Source: DATLCI01 sp046714215 | GTDB lineage: Bacteria; Acidobacteriota; Terriglobia; Terriglobales; Acidobacteriaceae | DNA: 23,762 bases | Direction: 5' to 3' | Assembly (NCBI GenBank): GCA_046714215.1 | Contig: JBKKBM010000228.1 | Span: forward strand, 1-23,762 | Part shown: positions 14,532 to 20,819 of the stretch, piece by piece | How the letters are laid out: every line of letters begins with the position of its first letter | Numbering within the stretch: position 1 is the first letter of the stretch | Translations under genes and position numbers: made by a program | The notes under the pieces: model-generated | Told to the model about the DNA's origin: nothing | Database searches by the model: none | The model's input: the letters and a program-made list of their open reading frames with translations, nothing else

Positions 14532-15689
14532 CTACGCTGCCGTCTCGCGGGTGCCGTCCAGCTTTACGGTGATGTCCATCTTCTTTTTGCCGCGATAGAT
14601 GGTGACCTTGATCGAGTCGCCGGAGCGGCGATTATTGAGGATGCCGGCGATATCGGCGGGCTCCAGTATCTCTTGCCCGTCGATAGCTACGATCAAATCG
14701 CCGCCCAGCATGATGGGCGTATTGCCCAGATAAGCGCGTTCACTACCGCCGCGCAATCCGGCGCGGTCCGCCGCCCCGCCCCGCACTACTTGCATGATGA
14801 GGACACCGTATTCGGCGGGCAATCCCAACTCCGCCGCGAGATCGGGCGTGACCGGAAACGCGCCCCGGATACCGAACGACGGCCGCCGCACGCGGCCTTC
14901 TTTGATCAACTCATCCAGCACGGCTTTCGCCGCATTGATGGGTACGGCAAAGCCAACGCCGGCGCTCTGGTTGGCGCCGCCGGTCGCGATCAGGGTGTTG
15001 ATGCCCACTACTTCGCCCCGCGAATTCAGCAGCGGCCCGCCGGGGTTTCCCGGGTTGATGGCCGCGTCCGTCTGGATAGCGTCGTCGATGGGCGTGTTGT
15101 CTGACCCGCGAATCGACCGGATAGAACTGATGATGCCGCGGGTCATGGTGCCGTTCAGTCCGAACGGATTGCCGATGGCATACACCTTCTGGCCTACGAC
15201 CAGGCTTTTCGAATCGCCCAGCACCGCGGGCACAATGGTGGGCGCAGTGATGCGTATCACCGCCAGGTCATGCGCGGGATCCAGGCCCACGATTTGGGCT
15301 TTGTATTTGCGGCGGTTTGACAGCGTGACTTCCACCTGCCGCGCATTCGCCACCACGTGATAGTTGGTGAGCACGTGGCCTTGCTTGTCGATGACAAATC
15401 CCGAGCCCTGGCCCTCCTGCGGCACCGCGCCGTAGAAAAAATCAAAAGCCACCGCCGTCGAGGTGATGTTCACCACCGAGGGCAGCACCTTTTTGTAAAG
15501 AGCGATGTTGTTCTGCTCCTCCGCGTCAAACGTAACGGGCGTAGTCGACTGCGTGTACGCCACGTCGCTGGAGCGCACTACATCCTGCTGGGCAAAGGGC
15601 AGGTCAAAGGGCACGTGACGATGCGTGGTGACGTAATAAAACACGCCGACGAGAACGACTGCTAATAGGACAGGACGCACACTTTTCAT
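14532..15689 (-). CDS. HtrA/DegP-like periplasmic protein with Ser-to-Pro at the catalytic site
   Basis: A 385-residue trypsin-like serine protease homologue with one PDZ domain. An N-terminal membrane anchor (residues 5-20) leads to a protease domain at about 65-275 with H111 (LTNYHVVA) and D141 (PAHDLAVIRI) intact. The nucleophile motif, normally GNSGGP, reads GNPGGP: residue 216 is Pro, codon CCC (plus strand 15042-15044), one transition from TCC (Ser). All surrounding residues are conserved. The PDZ domain (about 280-375) has GVLIMQVVRGGAADRAGL. HtrA proteins degrade or chaperone misfolded envelope proteins; without Ser this copy should lack protease activity and could act as chaperone or sensor, unless the base is a sequencing error. 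ATG 15689 has AGAGGA 5 nt upstream. It lies 52 bp after coaE, likely in the same transcript. Confidence 0.93.
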   Translation of the reverse strand: MKSVRPVLLAVVLVGVFYYVTTHRHVPFDLPFAQQDVVRSSDVAYTQSTTPVTFDAEEQNNIALYKKVLPSVVNITSTAVAFDFFYGAVPQEGQGSGFVIDKQGHVLTNYHVVANARQVEVTLSNRRKYKAQIVGLDPAHDLAVIRITAPTIVPAVLGDSKSLVVGQKVYAIGNPFGLNGTMTRGIISSIRSIRGSDNTPIDDAIQTDAAINPGNPGGPLLNSRGEVVGINTLIATGGANQSAGVGFAVPINAAKAVLDELIKEGRVRRPSFGIRGAFPVTPDLAAELGLPAEYGVLIMQVVRGGAADRAGLRGGSERAYLGNTPIMLGGDLIVAIDGQEILEPADIAGILNNRRSGDSIKVTIYRGKKKMDITVKLDGTRETAA

Positions 15690-15741
15690 CTGGATCCTCT
15701 ATTATTTTCCAACCCTACGGCCGATTGATACTCTCTGCAAA

Positions 15742-16359
15742 TCATCGTGGCTGCAACTTGTCCATGAGCACATCTACCTGGCGCTGCGTGGCGGTCAACG
15801 GGCCGGAGTTATCGATGATGTAGTCGGCCGCGTTGATCTTATCTTCATCCGGCATCTGCGCGGCGATGCGCCGTTCGGCTTCCGCGCGGGCCCCGGCTGC
15901 GTCTCCACCCTGCGCCGCCACGCGCTGCGCGAAGCGCTCGATCTTTTGTTCCCGCGAACAGGTGACCACTACCAGCTTGTCAAACCTACCGTTGACGCCG
16001 GCTTCGAGTATCAGCGCGGCTTCCACTACCGCGAGCGCCTTCGTGTCTTCTTCCGCGATGCGTTGCATCCACTCCTGCTGATAGGCAATCACCGCCGGAT
16101 GCACCAGGCGATTCAATTCTTCTACCCGCCCGCCACCAAACGCAGCCTGAGCCAACTTGGCCCGGTCGATGGCCCCATTTGATTGGACGACCTCGCGGCC
16201 AAAATGTCTCACCACGGCGTCATAAACCGGTTGCCCGGGCTGCATCAACTGGTGGGCTATGTGGTCGGCCTGGATAACGCGGGCGCCACGCGCAGCCATC
16301 ATGGATGCGACCGTGGTCTTGCCGCATCCCAATCCGCCGGTGAGGCCGATGCGCAGCAA
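15742..16359 (-). CDS. coaE: Dephospho-CoA kinase
   Basis: Phosphorylates the 3'-hydroxyl of dephospho-CoA, the last step of coenzyme A synthesis. The 205-residue protein begins RIGLTGGLGCGKTTVA (P-loop), followed by the substrate block QADHIAHQLM (usually DADxxAH; the first Asp is Gln here) and a lid with FAQRVAAQ. The start codon is TTG 16359: there is no ATG before the P-loop, and GGGGAG on the minus strand sits about 7 nt upstream, inside the end of folD. The TTG is one base past the folD stop, so the two genes are translationally coupled. Length is normal. CoaE and FolD share no pathway; the pairing looks like housekeeping operon packing. Confidence 0.95.
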   Translation of the reverse strand: MLRIGLTGGLGCGKTTVASMMAARGARVIQADHIAHQLMQPGQPVYDAVVRHFGREVVQSNGAIDRAKLAQAAFGGGRVEELNRLVHPAVIAYQQEWMQRIAEEDTKALAVVEAALILEAGVNGRFDKLVVVTCSREQKIERFAQRVAAQGGDAAGARAEAERRIAAQMPDEDKINAADYIIDNSGPLTATQRQVDVLMDKLQPR

Positions 16360-16360
16360 A

Positions 16361-17314
16361 TCAGCTCCCCAACGCCGGCATCGCCAGCATCGCCAACCCC
16401 GTGCCCCGGCGCAGTTTGGCCGCCTTCACCGTGTTCGCCATCAGCATAGCGATGGTCAGCGGGCCCACACCGCCCGGCACCGGCGTGAGCGCTCCCGCGA
16501 TCTCGGCGACTTCCGGGTGGACATCGCCGATGAGCACCGAGCCATTTTTCGCGAACGCCTGTTCGCGCTTCTCATTGCCGGCAAAGAAGCGGCGGAACTC
16601 GTCCGCATCCGTCACGCGATTGATGCCCACGTCGATGACGGTGGCTCCCGGCCGGACAAACTCTTTGGTCACAAAGCCCGGCCTACCCATGGCCGCGATC
16701 AGGATATCCGCTCGCCGACAAACGCCTGGCAGGTCGCGCGTCTTGGAGTGGCAGATGGTAACGGTGGCATGGTGGTTGGTCAGGAGCATGGCCACGGGCT
16801 TACCCACAATGTCACTGCGGCCTATGACCACGGCCTCGGCGCCGGCTATGGCCACGTTGCTCCGCTTGAGGATCTCGATGCAGCCCAACGGCGTACACGG
16901 CACCAATCCTGGACGTTGCGTGGAAAGATTGCCTACATTCACCGGATGAAAGCCGTCGACGTCTTTCGCGGGCGCGACGGCGAGTAACACTTTGGCCGCA
17001 TCGACTTGTTTCGGCAGCGGGAGTTGGACAAGGATGCCGTCAATCTCATCACGCGCATTCAGTTCGGCGACCAAAGCCAGCATGGATTCGGTAGTGATGT
17101 CTGCCAGCGGCGTGATCTTCTCGCTGTAGATGCCCAGCTCTTCGCAGGCCTTCACCTTGTTGCGGACGTAGACCTCAGAGGCGGGATCATTACCCGCGAG
17201 CACCGCGGCCAATCCCGGGCGCACACCCGCCGCTGCCATCTCGCGCACCTGCTGCGCGACTTCGGCACGTATCTCTGCCGCGATCTTGTTGCCGTCTAGA
17301 ACGGTAGCGCCCAT
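16361..17314 (-). CDS. folD: Bifunctional methylenetetrahydrofolate dehydrogenase / methenyl-THF cyclohydrolase
   Basis: Interconverts 5,10-methylene-, methenyl- and 10-formyl-THF, supplying formyl groups for PurN and PurH. The 317-residue protein has SEVYVRNKVKACEELGI with Y49 and the catalytic K53, GILVQLPLP, KDVDGFHP with D120, the dinucleotide-binding VIGRSDIVGKPVA, and the C-terminal PGGVGPLTIAMLMANTV. These residues line up with Y50, K54 and D121 of the Escherichia coli enzyme. The protein is 20-30 residues longer than usual because of an extra stretch before GSVLIGDV and a hydrophobic tail. It leads a minus-strand run folD, coaE, htrA-like. It is divergent from the Trm112-like gene with 92 bp between starts; ATG 17314 has no strong ribosome-binding site. 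Confidence 0.96.
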   Translation of the reverse strand: MGATVLDGNKIAAEIRAEVAQQVREMAAAGVRPGLAAVLAGNDPASEVYVRNKVKACEELGIYSEKITPLADITTESMLALVAELNARDEIDGILVQLPLPKQVDAAKVLLAVAPAKDVDGFHPVNVGNLSTQRPGLVPCTPLGCIEILKRSNVAIAGAEAVVIGRSDIVGKPVAMLLTNHHATVTICHSKTRDLPGVCRRADILIAAMGRPGFVTKEFVRPGATVIDVGINRVTDADEFRRFFAGNEKREQAFAKNGSVLIGDVHPEVAEIAGALTPVPGGVGPLTIAMLMANTVKAAKLRRGTGLAMLAMPALGS

Positions 17315-17393
17315 GGTCGGTATCGAAAGCCTTGGCTGTATCTTAAACGTAAGCGAAGTTTCTGGGCAGTCGGCAAAATTTGGCGGGTACAGG

Positions 17394-17399
17394 TAGAAT
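17394..17399 (+). promoter_or_regulatory. Candidate -10 element, leaderless start of the Trm112-like gene
   Basis: TAGAAT ends 7 nt before ATG 17407 (CAGGGCC between), matching the spacing at purN and dut. There is no clear -35. Confidence 0.5.
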
Positions 17400-17406
17400 C
17401 AGGGCC

Positions 17407-17574
17407 ATGCACTGGACTGAAATACTTGACCGCCTGGCCTGCCCTGCGTGCAAATCACCGCTGAGCGTGAGCACCACCCGCGATTCGCTGAAATGCGCGG
17501 CGTGCAAGCGAATCTACCCGGTCCAGGATGACATTCCCGTATTGCTGGTAGACCAGGCGACGATGGAAGGCTAG
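17407..17574 (+). CDS. Trm112/UPF0434 (YcaR-like) zinc protein
   Basis: A 55-residue protein with the compact Trm112 fold: LDRLACPACKSPL gives the first CxxC, LKCAACKRIYPVQDDIPVLL gives the second, followed by the characteristic 'YPVxDxIPVLL' strand. The eukaryotic and archaeal counterpart activates SAM methyltransferases; the bacterial role is less clear, though a similar partnership is plausible. ATG 17407 is chosen over the longer frame from 17380 because homology begins at HWTEILDRLACP and a -10-like hexamer lies 7 nt before it. A repeat element starts 9 nt after the stop. Confidence 0.9.
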   Translation: MHWTEILDRLACPACKSPLSVSTTRDSLKCAACKRIYPVQDDIPVLLVDQATMEG

Positions 17575-17583
17575 CGTCTTTTT

Positions 17584-17637
17584 GTCATCCCGAGCGAGTC
17601 GCGAGCGAAGTGAGCGGCGACGAGGGACCCCTACCCT
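17584..17637 (+). repeat. GTCATCCCGAGCGAG repeat, copy A
   Basis: A 54-bp unit identical at 51 positions to 23596-23649 (differences at unit positions 16, 25 and 32). It starts GTCATCCCGAGCGAG and ends GAGGGACCCCTACCCT. GTCGC (17598-17602) can pair with GCGAC (17617-17621). It sits 9 bp past the Trm112-like stop and 19 bp from the stop of the convergent anti-sigma gene, so it occupies a shared 3' region. Confidence 0.8.
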
Positions 17638-17656
17638 TATCAGCCCTGCAGGATAC

Positions 17657-19105
17657 TCAGTCGCCCACCGCCCAACGCTTCTTCCAAGTAAGGCCACCAT
17701 CGTCCGTGGCCCACTCTTCCGAACGGCCCGGGCGGGAGGTGCGCAACACACCCTGCTTGGCACTGGAAAAGTGGATAAAGACCACATCGCCTGTCCAACC
17801 GCCGCTCAACCGCGACCAAGTAGCTCCGTTGTCTGAGGAACGCAGCAGGACTCCTTCGGCGCCGCCCACCCATACCGAACTCGATACCGGATATCCCGCA
17901 TCCACTGCTAAGACCTTCACGCCGCTGGGCACGTTGACGACGTCCTCCCAACTCTGCCCAGCATCGCGCGATGATTGCAGTTTGCCATCGATCACTCGCC
18001 AGGTGCGGGGCGCCGTAAGGGAAGCCTTCCGCAGAGCCTTCATGTTGCGGTTGGCGCTGAGGTCAGAAGTCTGGTCAGCGGAACGTTGAAGTTCGGCTAC
18101 TACCGCTTTGTCTTCCATCACTACAACAGCAGTCTCGGATTCTGCTGGTTTAGCTGGCGCCGGCGCATCCGCCTTGGCTTCATTTTTCGCGGCCTCATTC
18201 CTAGCTGCAGCCATAAAACGAAGGTCGGTCATCGTCGGCTCCGCCTTCGCCTTCCCTGCGTCCCCGTCAAGCACTACCCGGCTCTCAGACCGGGCTTGGG
18301 TGGAGATGGTTTCAGCTCGCTTCGCCGCCGAATCCGTTGTCGTCGTTGGTACCGTCGCTGGTGTCTGCGCGGTTGCGCCGTCAAGGGTCTTGCCACGCTG
18401 AGCGCCCACGGCTGCTCCCGTACCCGCCCCTATTCCCCCGACAGCTTTCGGCGCGGCGGCGCCTGAGATCATGAAAGGTGCGGGCGGTGGCGCTGCAGGA
18501 CTCGCCTGCTTGGCCAGAACGCCGGGCGCTGCGGGCGCATCTTTTTGGGAATCAGCTCTGCGGAAATCTGATCGAGCTGGGTCATCCGACCCTGCGCTGC
18601 GCTCTTTCGCTAGCGCGCTGTCTTTCTCTCCGGCTACAGCTCCGAATTCCGCCGATTCCCTTGCCCGCGGCGTCGCTGTTTCCGCCGCAGCATCGGGGGG
18701 GGCAGACCGCTGCTGAACGTTTACCGCTAATCTCGACTCGGGCTGCTGCAACTCGGGGCGCACCAGCAGCACCGCCGCCACCACCACGGCGGCACTCGCA
18801 CCCACCACGCCCCAGCGCATGAATTCCGCGTGCGTCCATCGACGCATTCCGAACCAGCCGTGCTGCGCCGTCGCGGGGGAAGGCTCCACCTCGCTTACTG
18901 GAGGCAAGCTCAACGCAACAATCTCGCGGCAGACGGCGCACTGCGCCAAGTGCGTGAGCACTTCGTCGCGCTCGGGCGCAGTCAACGCCTGCTCGCTAAA
19001 GGCCGCCAGCAGGTTGGCCTCGGGATGAGCGGACACGGGACTGCCTCCATACCGCAGCCGGTTCGCCGCCGCCCCGGGTAATCCCGTCTTGGGTATTTCT
19101 GGCAT
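17657..19105 (-). CDS. Membrane anti-sigma-like protein with Ycf48/BNR-type C-terminal domain
   Basis: A 482-residue protein encoded just after a sigma factor. Residues 25-65 look like a zf-HC2 anti-sigma domain, with HLAQCAVC (H52, C56, C59) as the ZAS zinc site and an upstream His27. A single membrane helix (about 99-115, GVVGASAAVVVAAVLLV) puts the rest in the periplasm. Residues 120-360 are an Ala/Pro/Glu/Lys-rich linker. Residues 365-480 contain three blade-like motifs ending in the Asp-box pattern: SSRDAGQSW, RSSDNGATW and ATDDGGLTW, as in Ycf48/BNR repeats. I infer that the external blades sense a signal and the cytosolic zinc domain holds the sigma factor. ATG 19105 has AAGGAAAG about 5 nt upstream; an upstream in-frame extension to 19258 overlaps the sigma gene and has no support. 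Confidence 0.8.
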   Translation of the reverse strand: MPEIPKTGLPGAAANRLRYGGSPVSAHPEANLLAAFSEQALTAPERDEVLTHLAQCAVCREIVALSLPPVSEVEPSPATAQHGWFGMRRWTHAEFMRWGVVGASAAVVVAAVLLVRPELQQPESRLAVNVQQRSAPPDAAAETATPRARESAEFGAVAGEKDSALAKERSAGSDDPARSDFRRADSQKDAPAAPGVLAKQASPAAPPPAPFMISGAAAPKAVGGIGAGTGAAVGAQRGKTLDGATAQTPATVPTTTTDSAAKRAETISTQARSESRVVLDGDAGKAKAEPTMTDLRFMAAARNEAAKNEAKADAPAPAKPAESETAVVVMEDKAVVAELQRSADQTSDLSANRNMKALRKASLTAPRTWRVIDGKLQSSRDAGQSWEDVVNVPSGVKVLAVDAGYPVSSSVWVGGAEGVLLRSSDNGATWSRLSGGWTGDVVFIHFSSAKQGVLRTSRPGRSEEWATDDGGLTWKKRWAVGD

Positions 19106-19130
19106 TTCTTTCCTTATCTCAATTCCTCTA

Positions 19131-19140
19131 GTTCTAGAAC
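19131..19140. promoter_or_regulatory. 10-bp perfect palindrome between sigma and anti-sigma genes
   Basis: GTTCTAGAAC lies in the 70-bp gap between the sigma stop and the anti-sigma start. It is a plausible small operator or protein-binding site, but a palindrome this short can arise by chance. Confidence 0.2.
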
Positions 19141-19175
19141 GCTGACACTCCGTTTTCTTGCACGATACATACAGC

Positions 19176-20057
19176 TTATTCGGGTGCAGGCAGGCCTTGT
19201 CCGCGGGCCTGTTTTTTGAGCTGCGTCCGCACATCCACCGCCAGATCGCGGACGTCAACCTCCATCGCCTCTTCCGCCTGGCGCCGGCTCATGCCAGCCT
19301 TCAGCAGTTGGGCCAAGATGTCTTTGCGCAACTTGTGAGCCAGCCGTTCCACCTTGCGACTGATGGTGGATTCATGCACCCCGAGCGTGCGTGCGACTTC
19401 CGCCAGGGTGCGTTCATCTAAATAGTACGCAGCGAGAATATACCGGTCTTCCGCAGACAGCTCCGCCAGGGCGCGGTCAGTAGCGGCCGTGACCGTAGGA
19501 TCCATGCCGCTGGGCGGCAGACCAGGCGTCGCATTCGCAGATGCCGGGGCGGCGAATTGCGCGCCCGCTTCTTCCTGCTCTTCCAGGCTGACCAGGCGTT
19601 TCTGCTTGCGGTAGCGGTTGACCCATTCCTGGGCGAGCACGGTACGCAACCAGCCTTCGAGGGAGCCGCGTCCGGAATAAGACTCAAGTTTCGAGATGCG
19701 CTTCCCATCCTGGGTACGGGTCCCAAACAGGTCGGCATAGATGGAGTCGGCCAGCTCCCGCGCAGCAGCATCTTCCCGGGTGATATGGCGGGCGACGTCG
19801 TAAAGCTTTTCCCGATAGCGCCCTAGGAATACGTCCCAGGCATGATCGTTGCCGGCGGCGCAGCCCTGGGTGAGGGCGAGTTCCTCCAGGCGGAGGGCGC
19901 GAAGTGCGGCTTCCGTAAGCGAAGCCTTGCTCACCCGCTCCAGCAACCGCGCAAACGCCGTGGCGGTCAATCCATATTCCGCCGCGCGGCTGAGTCCGTA
20001 CAGCTCCTCTAAAAGGACTGGCGGCAGGCTGGCGCTCGGGTTCTTTTCGACGGCCAT
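19176..20057 (-). CDS. RNA polymerase sigma-70 family factor (ECF-like)
   Basis: A 293-residue sigma factor. Residues 1-70 form a non-standard helical N-terminal extension. Region 2 covers about 74-150 (WDVFLGRYREKLYDVARHIT ... LESYSGRGSLEGWLRTVLA), with the GRGSLEGWL segment matching region 2.4 of ECF-type sigmas. A Gln/Ala/Pro linker leads to region 4 (about 193-250), whose helix-turn-helix is TLAEVARTLGVHESTISRKV. A 40-residue tail (KAGMSRRQAEEAMEVDVRDLAVDVR) extends past region 4. ATG 20057 is preferred; the frame continues to TTG 20186, which would add 43 residues without a clear ribosome-binding site. The following gene encodes a zinc anti-sigma-like membrane protein, so the two probably form a regulatory pair. 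The 335 bp upstream (20058-20392) hold no gene. Confidence 0.85.
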   Translation of the reverse strand: MAVEKNPSASLPPVLLEELYGLSRAAEYGLTATAFARLLERVSKASLTEAALRALRLEELALTQGCAAGNDHAWDVFLGRYREKLYDVARHITREDAAARELADSIYADLFGTRTQDGKRISKLESYSGRGSLEGWLRTVLAQEWVNRYRKQKRLVSLEEQEEAGAQFAAPASANATPGLPPSGMDPTVTAATDRALAELSAEDRYILAAYYLDERTLAEVARTLGVHESTISRKVERLAHKLRKDILAQLLKAGMSRRQAEEAMEVDVRDLAVDVRTQLKKQARGQGLPAPE

Positions 20058-20291
20058 GGGCAACGTGAATTCCGGGAACGCAGCGATGGTATCAATTTCC
20101 CTGCAAGAAAGCCTGCCCGTCGCGTTCTTCCTGTAAGCAGGGGCAGCGGTCAGCCGGAATGGCTCTGGCAACCCAGCCTCCGCCAAAAGGTTTCATGCTG
20201 TCTGGGTATATTTTTTTGCGGAACCATCAAGCCCTATTGGGGTTCATGCATCCTAATTACTCAAGTACCGTTACTCTGGGAAACAGCCCAT

Positions 20292-20348
20292 CGTTACCTT
20301 GGTTCATAGCCGGGAACGATTTTTGCAACAAAGCCTGGGTAGGTAACG
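20292..20348 (+). promoter_or_regulatory. Stem-forming leader region upstream of the 82-residue gene
   Basis: CGTTACCT (20292-20299) and AGGTAACG (20341-20348) form a perfect 8-bp stem around 41 nt, inside which a GTTC/GAAC pairing is possible. A further TGGG/CCCA hairpin lies just 5' of it. The strong ribosome-binding site follows 31 nt later. This could be a regulatory leader; I tried and failed to fit it to the cyclic-di-GMP-I riboswitch. Confidence 0.3.
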
Positions 20349-20392
20349 TCTAATACGGCAGCACCAATTTTTTGGGTCGGAGGTGACCTGAA

Positions 20393-20641
20393 ATGAAGAC
20401 CAACGAAAAGTTCTCAACGGACAAGTTCTCACAGACCGAGCTTTCGGTCCTGCGCACAGAACTCATTCAGGGTGGACTCGATCCCTGGCAGGCTGCCGAA
20501 CTCTTCCAGGTCTTCCTCGCGGGGCGCGGGTATGGCGTTTCGCAAATGGCGGCCATGAACGCGGCCAGCAAGATCGAAGGCTCCGGCTGCTCGCTGGAAG
20601 TGATGCAACAGGAGCTCGACAACATCGCTTACGTGATGTGA
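20393..20641 (+). CDS. Small cytosolic protein of unknown function (82 residues)
   Basis: I do not recognise this family. The start is well supported: GGAGGTGA (20379-20386) lies 6 nt before ATG 20393, the strongest ribosome-binding site in the window. The protein is predicted to be all-helical: a polar N-terminus (MKTNEKFSTDKFSQTEL), then amphipathic helices around LSVLRTELIQGGLDPWQAAELFQVFLAGRGYGVS and EVMQQELDNIAYVM. There is no signal peptide or membrane segment, and a single Cys. Size and helix pattern suit a small regulator or DNA-binding protein, but no helix-turn-helix is convincing. It is isolated: divergent from the sigma factor and followed by a structured 3' region and a strong terminator. 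A long structured leader precedes it. Confidence 0.8.
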   Translation: MKTNEKFSTDKFSQTELSVLRTELIQGGLDPWQAAELFQVFLAGRGYGVSQMAAMNAASKIEGSGCSLEVMQQELDNIAYVM

Positions 20642-20669
20642 CGTTTTTAGTGCGACAACGACGTTAAAG

Positions 20670-20727
20670 GCGCCCTCGGGAGGAAATGAGAATCCCCCAA
20701 TGCGGTGACAGCAGAAAAACAGGGCGC
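20670..20727 (+). other. Hairpin-forming 3' region between the 82-residue gene and the terminator
   Basis: GCGCCCT (20670-20676) pairs with AGGGCGC (20721-20727) around 44 nt. Between this stem and the terminator (20779-20808) no coding signal is convincing; a 28-codon frame at 20686 has its GGAGG only 2 nt from ATG. It could be an extended 3' UTR or a small RNA with its own terminator. Confidence 0.25.
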
Positions 20728-20778
20728 TACTTATTACCCGCTGGAACAAAACAACCTAGGGCGGGCGATTGAAAAAGC

Positions 20779-20808
20779 AAAAGGCCGGGCGAAACTGCCC
20801 GGCCTTTT
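20779..20808. terminator. Strong bidirectional intrinsic terminator
   Basis: AAAAGGCCGGGC (20779-20790) and GCCCGGCCTTTT (20797-20808) form a perfect 12-bp stem with a 6-nt loop. T-tracts fall at the 3' end on both strands. It can end transcription of the plus-strand 82-residue gene and of the minus-strand permease, whose stop is at 20820. Confidence 0.9.
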
Positions 20809-20819
20809 CGCGTCTTTAG

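Noticed and set aside
14794..15360. 188-codon plus-strand frame
   Set aside because: Antisense to the htrA-like gene; composition is that of a shadow frame.
16259..16987. 242-codon plus-strand frame
   Set aside because: Antisense to coaE and folD; His/Arg-rich shadow peptide.
19106..19258. N-terminal extension of the anti-sigma protein
   Set aside because: It overlaps the end of the sigma gene, has no ribosome-binding site, and the peptide does not look like a domain; ATG 19105 has AAGGAAAG.
20260..20348. Cyclic-di-GMP-I (GEMM) riboswitch upstream of the 82-residue gene
   Set aside because: A GCAACAAAGCC stretch and the outer stem looked suggestive, but the conserved tetraloop-receptor parts and the P1b stem could not be placed.
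20686..20772. 28-codon frame beginning ATGAGAATCC with GGAGG nearby
   Set aside because: The GGAGG is only 2 nt from ATG, too close for normal initiation, and the peptide has no features.
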